26,699 bases of DNA from Fen-1077 sp050014355 (GTDB taxonomy: Bacteria > Chloroflexota > Dehalococcoidia > Dehalococcoidales > RBG-16-60-22): positions 1 through 26,699 of the forward strand of contig JBEKDL010000029.1 of the NCBI GenBank assembly GCA_050014355.1. The letters are read 5' to 3'. The notes beneath the pieces are model-generated. The model had not been told where the DNA came from. It saw only the letters and a program-made list of their open reading frames with translations, and did not search any database. The position numbers and the translations under genes were made by a program. Shown piece after piece: positions 22,388-26,699 of this stretch (positions are counted from its first letter, which is position 1; each line of letters starts with the position of its first letter).

Positions 22388-23128
22388 TTGGACAAACTGT
22401 TTCCCAGCATCGATGAAGCAATAGCGGACATCAAAGATGGCGCGATGATTGCCATCCCCGGCTTTTTTGCCTGCGGTGTCCCGAGGGCTTTGCTTCAGGC
22501 TATCATTAACAAGGGGACCAAGGATTTAACACTGACCTGCGGCTGCGGTCCACTGCTCGGCGCGGCCGAAGAGCTCCGGTCCCTGGTGAGAAACGGGCAG
22601 ATAAAAAAAGTCATCGATTCTTACGGTCTGTTCCGCTCGGCGAGCAAGGGGATGCAGGACTCTTTCGAGCAGGCGGTGCGGGCGGGTGAAATAGAGCTGG
22701 AAGTTTTTCCGATGGGGACGATGGCGGAGAAATACCGGGCCGGCGGGGCGGGCATAGGTGCCTTTTATACTCCCACCGGCGTCGGTTCGGTGATAGAGGA
22801 AGGTTCAGTCACAAATATCGAAGCCAATCGGGCGCCGAAAGAGACGAGATTAATTGACGGGCAGAAATACGTCCTGGAGTACGCTTTGAGGCCGGATTAC
22901 GCGTTTATCCACGCTTTTGCCGGAGATAAGGAGGGCAACCTCCAGTACGCTAAAACGGCCAGAAATTTTAACCATGTAATGGCCACGGCTTCCAGGGTCA
23001 CCATCGCCGAGGTGGAAAACCTGATGGAAGTCGGGGAGATGGACGGCAACAATGTGCACACTCCCGGGATATACGTACACCGGATGATAAAGGTGCCGCG
23101 GCCCAAGTTCGCGATAACGATAGACTAA
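22388..23128 (+). CDS. CoA-transferase subunit A (3-oxoacid/acetate-type, family I)
   Basis: The start is TTG at 22388, fixed by an AGGAGG at 22375-22380 with 7-nt spacing and by the N-terminal homology (LFPSIDEAIADIKDGAMIAI). The 246-residue protein contains PGFFACGVPRALLQAI, CGCGPLLG, FPMGTMAEKYRAGGAGIGAF, YTPTGVGSVIEEG and ALRPDYAFIHAFAGDKEGN, as in family I CoA-transferase alpha subunits. The enzyme moves CoA between acyl groups and carboxylates; the exact acyl pair is not readable. It pairs with the beta subunit gene 8 nt downstream. Confidence 0.92.
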   Translation: MDKLFPSIDEAIADIKDGAMIAIPGFFACGVPRALLQAIINKGTKDLTLTCGCGPLLGAAEELRSLVRNGQIKKVIDSYGLFRSASKGMQDSFEQAVRAGEIELEVFPMGTMAEKYRAGGAGIGAFYTPTGVGSVIEEGSVTNIEANRAPKETRLIDGQKYVLEYALRPDYAFIHAFAGDKEGNLQYAKTARNFNHVMATASRVTIAEVENLMEVGEMDGNNVHTPGIYVHRMIKVPRPKFAITID

Positions 23129-23136
23129 CAGGAAGG

Positions 23137-23829
23137 ATGATGAAAGTGCCTCAAAAGGTGCATCTTAAGGGATTATCGAGGGAATTGATTGCGCTGCGGG
23201 TGGCGCAGGAACTCGACGATGGCGACTACGTTAATCTCGGCATCGGCATACCCACCCTTATCTCGGACTGGATAGAAGGGCGGGACATTGTTTTACAATC
23301 GGAAATCGGCATGCTCAAGACCGGGCCGCTGGCAACAGGCGAAGAAGACATCGACCAGGACCTGATAAACGCGAGCTGCCAGCCAGTAACAGCACTGCCC
23401 GGCTCCGCCTATTTCGATATTGTAGAATCGTTCGGAATGATACGCGGCGGGCATATCGACGTGGCGGTGATGGGCGCGCTCCAGATTAACGCGCGCGGCG
23501 ACTACGCGGGCTGGTCCAACCCGGCGAGAGGACTCTTCGTGGGGAATATCGGGGGTTCGATGGACCTGTGCGCCGGGGCGAAGAAGCTTTTCATCGCCAT
23601 GGAGCATGTCACCAAGGACGGGGAATATAAGGTAGTGAAAGAGCTGTCCTACCCGGCGACGGCGGTAGGGAAAGTGAACATGCTGTTCACTGACCTCGCG
23701 GTGATAGAGATTACGCCGAAGGGCATGGTGCTAAAAGAGGTGATGGCGGGGCTAACGCCGGAGGACATCCAGAGCGTGACGGAGCCGAAGCTGATAATCA
23801 GCCCGGATTTAAAGGAGATGGAGCTTTAA
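23137..23829 (+). CDS. CoA-transferase subunit B
   Basis: The 230-residue beta subunit has GDYVNLGIGIPTLISDW near the N-terminus and QSEIGML with Glu56 in the position of the catalytic glutamate that forms the glutamyl-CoA thioester (the usual SENG is SEIG here). Then come GGHIDVAVMGALQIN, DYAGWSNP, GNIGGSMDLCAGAKKLFIAM and a C-terminal VMAGLTPEDIQSVTEPKL. GGAAGG lies before the double ATG. A strong terminator follows the stop by 28 nt, closing the operon. Confidence 0.93.
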   Translation: MMKVPQKVHLKGLSRELIALRVAQELDDGDYVNLGIGIPTLISDWIEGRDIVLQSEIGMLKTGPLATGEEDIDQDLINASCQPVTALPGSAYFDIVESFGMIRGGHIDVAVMGALQINARGDYAGWSNPARGLFVGNIGGSMDLCAGAKKLFIAMEHVTKDGEYKVVKELSYPATAVGKVNMLFTDLAVIEITPKGMVLKEVMAGLTPEDIQSVTEPKLIISPDLKEMEL

Positions 23830-23857
23830 AAAGCTTTTCAGGATTATTTAGAATTAC

Positions 23858-23892
23858 AAAGGGAAGCCTGAAAAGCTTCCCTTTTTCTTTTT
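23858..23892 (+). terminator. Intrinsic terminator of the CoA-transferase operon
   Basis: AAAGGGAAGC (23858-23867) pairs perfectly with GCTTCCCTTT (23875-23884) around a 7-nt loop, and a T-rich run follows. A second possible stem, 23831-23842 with 23867-23878, competes with it. Confidence 0.88.
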
Positions 23893-23911
23893 ATTTGGAT
23901 ATGATAGGGTT

Positions 23912-24382
23912 ATGAAAAACACGATGGAAGAAGTCTTAATTGCGCCGTGCGGGATGAACTGCGCGGTATGCGCGGGTTACCTGGCTTTAAAGAACGATGT
24001 TAAAAGCAAGGGGCTGGGGAGGGTGTATGTTGCTTACTGCGCCGGGTGCCGTCCGAGGGGGAAGAACTGCGCTTTTCTGAAAAAGAGGTGCGACCGGCTG
24101 ATGAATGGAACGGTGAAATACTGCTATGAATGCACCGATTATCCGTGCCGCAGGCTGAAGCATATCGATAAGCGGTACCGGACGCTTTTCCACATGAGCA
24201 TGATAGAGAACCTGGAGACTATCAAGAGCGACGGAGTGCAGAAGCTATTGGAAAGGGAAACCGAAAAATGGAAGTGCCCGGAATGCGGCGGGGTGATATC
24301 CTGCCACAACGGCATCTGCTTTAGCTGCGGGCTGGAGAGGCTGAAAGCTAAGAAGAAAAAGTACCGGTGGGAGGATGAATAA
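23912..24382 (+). CDS. DUF3795 cysteine-rich protein with C-terminal zinc ribbon
   Basis: The 156-residue protein starts with APCGMNCAVCAGYLA and YCAGCRPRGKNCAFLKKRC, then YCYECTDYPCRRLKH, the pattern of DUF3795, likely binding metal or an Fe-S cluster. A zinc ribbon (WKCPECGGVI, then GICFSCGLERL) and a Lys-rich tail end the protein. The function of the family is unknown; it is common in anaerobic bacteria and archaea. Its TAA overlaps the cupin ATG (TAATG), so the two are translationally coupled. A TATGAT lies 6 nt before the ATG, so a leaderless start is possible. Confidence 0.87.
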   Translation: MKNTMEEVLIAPCGMNCAVCAGYLALKNDVKSKGLGRVYVAYCAGCRPRGKNCAFLKKRCDRLMNGTVKYCYECTDYPCRRLKHIDKRYRTLFHMSMIENLETIKSDGVQKLLERETEKWKCPECGGVISCHNGICFSCGLERLKAKKKKYRWEDE

Positions 24383-24735
24383 TGAAAGACTTTCCGGAGT
24401 TTATGAAAAACCAGGCTAATAAAATATCTGCAGGGTCACAGTACACCAAAGGAATCGAAGGGTATGTTTATGACGGGGCTGACGGGAGTCAGATGACTCA
24501 CTGGACGTACCTCGAAGCCGGGCAGTCCGCCGCGCACACGCATGAATATGACGAGTACATGATGGTGGTACAGGGGCAATATACGCTGATTATCAGCGGA
24601 AAACGTATTCCGCTGAAGGCAGGCCAGGAGTATTTAATAAAAAAAGGCGTTTTTCATGGGGGAGGAGCCACGGCAGGGACAAGAGTCATTGAGGCTTTCG
24701 GGGGGAAAAGGGCGAAGAGGGTGGGTGAGGTTTAA
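24382..24735 (+). CDS. Small cupin-domain protein
   Basis: The 117-residue single cupin has the first motif AHTHEYDEYMMVVQGQYTL (metal ligands His52, His54, Glu58) and the second motif PLKAGQEYLIKKGVFHGG (His92), so a bound metal is expected. Such proteins act as small-molecule enzymes or sensors; no specific substrate is suggested. It overlaps the DUF3795 stop by one base, indicating joint expression and possibly joint function. Confidence 0.88.
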   Translation: MKDFPEFMKNQANKISAGSQYTKGIEGYVYDGADGSQMTHWTYLEAGQSAAHTHEYDEYMMVVQGQYTLIISGKRIPLKAGQEYLIKKGVFHGGGATAGTRVIEAFGGKRAKRVGEV

Positions 24736-24764
24736 CACGACCGTATGAACCGAAGCATAAATTC

Positions 24765-24773
24765 TGCTATAAT
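24765..24773 (+). promoter_or_regulatory. Extended -10 promoter of asd
   Basis: TGCTATAAT combines the TGn extension with a perfect TATAAT; an extended -10 can work with the poor -35 (ATGAAC, 17 nt upstream). The start site would be about 27 nt before the GTG start. Confidence 0.55.
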
Positions 24774-24806
24774 TTCTACACATGGGTTAATTTATCGGAG
24801 GGAAAA

Positions 24807-25895
24807 GTGGCTAACAAGATAAAGGTGGGTGTTATCGGAGCGACGGGGATGATAGGGCAGGTCTACCTGAAACTGCTACATAATCATCCGTGGTTCGACG
24901 TGGTGTACCTGGCGGCATCGCCGAACTCGGCGGGAAAGAAATACGCCGATGCAGTGGCGGGACGCTGGCACATGAAGGATGACATTCCGGCGGGTTTCAG
25001 GGACATTATCGTCGAGGATGCGAGCAAGGTAGATAGAGCGGCGGGCAGATGCCGGCTGATATTTTCGGCAGTGGAGATGGACAAGAAAGCTATCCTGGCT
25101 ATCGAGGAAGAATACGCTGCGAAGGGCCTGGCTGTCGTTTCCAACAACTCGGCGCACCGCAGCACCGGGGATGTGCCGGTCATGGTGCCGGAAATTAACG
25201 ACAGCCATCTGGAAATTATCAGCGCGCAGCGGAAACAGCGCGGCTGGAAACAGGGACTGCTCGTCGTCAAGCCGAACTGCAGCATCCAGAGCTACATGAT
25301 ACCCATCTACGCCCTGATAAAAGCGGGCTATCCCATCGATAAGATGATTCTGTCTACCTTACAGGCCGTATCCGGCGCCGGATATCCGGGCCCGGCCTCA
25401 ATCGATTTAATCGATAACGTTTTACCTTCTCTCGCGGGAGAGGAGGATAAATCGGAGGTAGAGCCGCTGAAGATACTGGGAAGGGTGCAGGGGGGCAAAA
25501 TAGTCCCTGACGATAGCATTAAGATTTCAGCGCACTGCAACCGTGTGGCTGTTTCCGACGGGCATATCGCCTGCTGCAGTATCAAGTTCGCAGGGAAAAA
25601 ACCGGGGATGGACGAGGTTATCAGCATCTGGCGGAATTTCACCGCGCTGCCGCAGGAACTGAAGCTGCCTTCGGCCCCCGTGCCGCCGATAATATATCGT
25701 GATGAGCCGGACCGGCCGCAGCCGGCTAAAGACCGGGACGCCGGCAACAGTATGGCGATAACGGTGGGGAGACTTCGACCGTGCAATGTCTTCGATTACC
25801 GCTTCGTGGGGCTGCACCATAATACCGTGCGCGGCGCGGCGGGCGGCGCGATACTAACCGCGGAGCTGCTGGTGGCGAGGGGGTTTTTGAAGTAA
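24807..25895 (+). CDS. asd: Aspartate-semialdehyde dehydrogenase, archaeal/fungal type
   Basis: The enzyme reduces aspartyl phosphate to aspartate semialdehyde, the branch point to lysine, methionine and threonine. The start is GTG at 24807 with GGAGGG about 5 nt upstream. The 362-residue protein shows GVIGATGMIGQVYLKLL (NADP site), VVSNNSAHR, catalytic Cys158 in VKPNCSIQ, STLQAVSGAGYPG, and the CNRVAVSDGH active-site segment (His253). The HPWFDVVYLAASPNSAGKKY and PLKILGR stretches identify the archaeal/fungal subgroup, not the usual Gram-negative one. It is followed by a terminator and appears monocistronic. Confidence 0.95.
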   Translation: MANKIKVGVIGATGMIGQVYLKLLHNHPWFDVVYLAASPNSAGKKYADAVAGRWHMKDDIPAGFRDIIVEDASKVDRAAGRCRLIFSAVEMDKKAILAIEEEYAAKGLAVVSNNSAHRSTGDVPVMVPEINDSHLEIISAQRKQRGWKQGLLVVKPNCSIQSYMIPIYALIKAGYPIDKMILSTLQAVSGAGYPGPASIDLIDNVLPSLAGEEDKSEVEPLKILGRVQGGKIVPDDSIKISAHCNRVAVSDGHIACCSIKFAGKKPGMDEVISIWRNFTALPQELKLPSAPVPPIIYRDEPDRPQPAKDRDAGNSMAITVGRLRPCNVFDYRFVGLHHNTVRGAAGGAILTAELLVARGFLK

Positions 25896-25921
25896 GTTAA
25901 CGAATAATACTTTTTGAAAGC

Positions 25922-25958
25922 GAAGGGGGCTTCCGTGGTTAGAGCCCCCTTCTTATTT
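25922..25958 (+). terminator. Intrinsic terminator of asd
   Basis: GAAGGGGGCT (25922-25931) pairs with AGCCCCCTTC (25943-25952), loop 11 nt, followed by TTATTT. It lies 27 nt after the asd stop. Confidence 0.75.
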
Positions 25959-26043
25959 GTTAGTATATTTAGTTTGCCGGGTTGAGTAAAATCAGGACTA
26001 GCTTATCGCAGCTTTTAGTAATGTTTGTCGTATAGTAAAAGTT

Positions 26044-26066
26044 GAAGCTTATAGTTTTTAAGCTTC
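26044..26066. repeat. Hairpin downstream of the zinc-ribbon gene
   Basis: GAAGCTT (26044-26050) and AAGCTTC (26060-26066) form a 7-bp stem. On the minus strand it follows the zinc-ribbon gene stop by about 32 nt and is followed by AACTTTTAC, so it could be a weak terminator. The gap 25959-26098 holds nothing else. Confidence 0.4.
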
Positions 26067-26098
26067 AGGAATATCCCTTGTTATGTGTGGCATGTTTT

Positions 26099-26377
26099 TT
26101 ACCCGACGTCCTTCATGTCTGAACCGCACTTCGGGCATTGGGGGAAGTTCTTCCACCGTGGCGATTCCCGAACAGGCCGACAACCGTTGCAGACAACGGC
26201 ATTACATTTTTCACATATATACCCGGGCGTTTGTAAAAAAAGTCCAATTTGTTCTACCTGCTGCGCTATTCCCTTATATGCCAAACCAAATAAAGGACTT
26301 TCATCGGATTTTGGCTCTGATAGTTTTTTCCCGCACAGCGCACATTTTCTGCCAGGTGACTTACTAAATAACCCCAT
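26099..26377 (-). CDS. Small zinc-ribbon protein with four CxxC pairs
   Basis: The 92-residue protein contains CALC near the start, CEKC, CNGC and CPKC, enough for two zinc sites, in a layout of two ribbon halves separated by a hydrophobic middle (FGLAYKGIAQQVEQIGLFL). A consensus AGGAGG lies about 8 nt before the ATG on the minus strand, so it is a real gene despite its size. No specific family is recognised; it is not a Trm112 homologue as far as can be read. Confidence 0.72.
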   Translation of the reverse strand: MGLFSKSPGRKCALCGKKLSEPKSDESPLFGLAYKGIAQQVEQIGLFLQTPGYICEKCNAVVCNGCRPVRESPRWKNFPQCPKCGSDMKDVG

Positions 26378-26495
26378 CTATACCCCTCCTGAAAATATAT
26401 TCTTAAAATGCATGGAACATATCAGTCCACAACAATTTAGTATTTGACAAGAATTTATTAATTTTACATCTATCGGCTTCGGATAAAATGGAATC

Positions 26496-26563
26496 TGGTT
26501 CCCGAGGAAGGACTCGAACCTTCGACCAAGCGGTTAATCCCGATTCATCGGGACTCTACCGAG
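26496..26563 (-). pseudogene. tRNA-Asn remnant with its anticodon arm replaced by a palindrome
   Basis: Read on the minus strand, the 3' half is intact: anticodon-loop end TTAA (26537-26534), anticodon stem 3' strand CCGCT, variable TGGTC, T-arm GAAGG-TTCGAGT-CCTTC, acceptor CTCGGGA, discriminator A and encoded CCA. TTAACC followed by T-loop TTCGAGT is typical of tRNA-Asn(GTT). Upstream, only CTCGGTAGAG of the D-arm remains. Between them, where the 5' anticodon stem and the first anticodon base should be, lies TCCCGATGAATCGGGA (26553-26538), the core of the family B palindrome. The 5' acceptor strand is missing, so it cannot be a functional tRNA. Confidence 0.75.
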
Positions 26564-26602
26564 TGGATAATATAGGTTTCTAATAACCCGAAGGGCAGAG
26601 TT

Positions 26603-26621
26603 CCACGGGCTTTGCCCGTGG
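26603..26621. repeat. Hairpin matching the IS200/IS605-type end at the other side of the window
   Basis: CCACGGGC-TTT-GCCCGTGG differs from the hairpin at 95-113 only in the loop, and both are followed by GT. No transposase is visible next to it, so it may be a solitary IS end or a palindrome mobilised in trans. The remaining bases to 26699 show no recognisable feature. Confidence 0.65.
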
Positions 26622-26699
26622 GTGAATGAACAGGCGGCGATATGAGGTGTAGAATAGATGCGTGGAGACGAGGTTATCTGGGCACGGCGTTTATTGCAC

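Noticed and set aside
26044..26066. Hairpin as a definite terminator of the zinc-ribbon gene
   Set aside because: The T-run after it on the minus strand is short and interrupted, so only a weak possibility is recorded.
26496..26563. Functional tRNA-Asn gene
   Set aside because: The 5' acceptor strand and the 5' anticodon strand are missing, so a cloverleaf cannot form.

Overview
The window looks like chromosomal DNA of a Chloroflexi bacterium, most likely class Dehalococcoidia. Reasons: an Elp3-type radical SAM/acetyltransferase very close in layout to the studied Dehalococcoides mccartyi enzyme, a DUF5667 surface protein, a moderately GC-rich core with A/T-rich islands, and many short palindromic intergenic repeats. 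This placement is an inference from gene content; no marker gene was compared.

Layout. 1-1223: the 3' end of an IS200/IS605-type transposase and its end hairpins sit inside a DNA methyltransferase/endonuclease gene, leaving only the 3' part of that gene here. 1374-3542: mogA-like, trmD and rplS on the + strand. 3543-3931: a tandem composite of palindromic repeats. 3932-7269: priA, a small four-helix-bundle (S23/IVS) protein and def. 7336-7575 (minus): a small HTH protein with a consensus promoter. 7706-10784: APC permease, universal stress protein and two TrkA/RCK proteins. 10785-12301: an A/T-rich island with one secreted/anchored FN3-like protein on the minus strand, decayed small ORFs and repeats. 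12302-15269: comEA-comEC. 15312-16797 (minus): a Trm9-like tRNA wobble-uridine methyltransferase followed by an A/T-rich nuclease-like gene. 17078-18457 (+): Elp3, divergent from the Trm9-like gene. 18621-19664 (minus): DUF5667 surface protein. 19707-20221: repeats, including a 100-bp tandem array. 20222-21392 (minus): metallo-beta-lactamase-fold hydrolase overlapping a zincin. 21551-23829: PAS-STAS sensor plus both subunits of a CoA-transferase, ending in a strong terminator. 23912-24735: DUF3795 protein overlapping a cupin. 24807-25895: aspartate-semialdehyde dehydrogenase plus terminator. 26099-26377 (minus): zinc-ribbon protein. 26496-26563 (minus): the 3' half of a tRNA-Asn whose anticodon arm is interrupted by a palindromic repeat.

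Functional links. ComEA and ComEC are the envelope DNA-receptor and channel parts of natural transformation. The Elp3/Trm9-like pair would form a two-step cm5U to mcm5U wobble modification route, best known from eukaryotes and archaea, and is the most interesting unit seen. The APC-USP-TrkA-TrkA block resembles a cation or amino-acid uptake unit controlled by RCK subunits but without a TrkH/KtrB channel. The PAS-STAS protein appears co-transcribed with the CoA-transferase. At least three classes of non-coding repeats recur, two of them with compensatory changes in their stems, and one G-rich heptamer array forms the 3' coding ends of two neighbouring genes.
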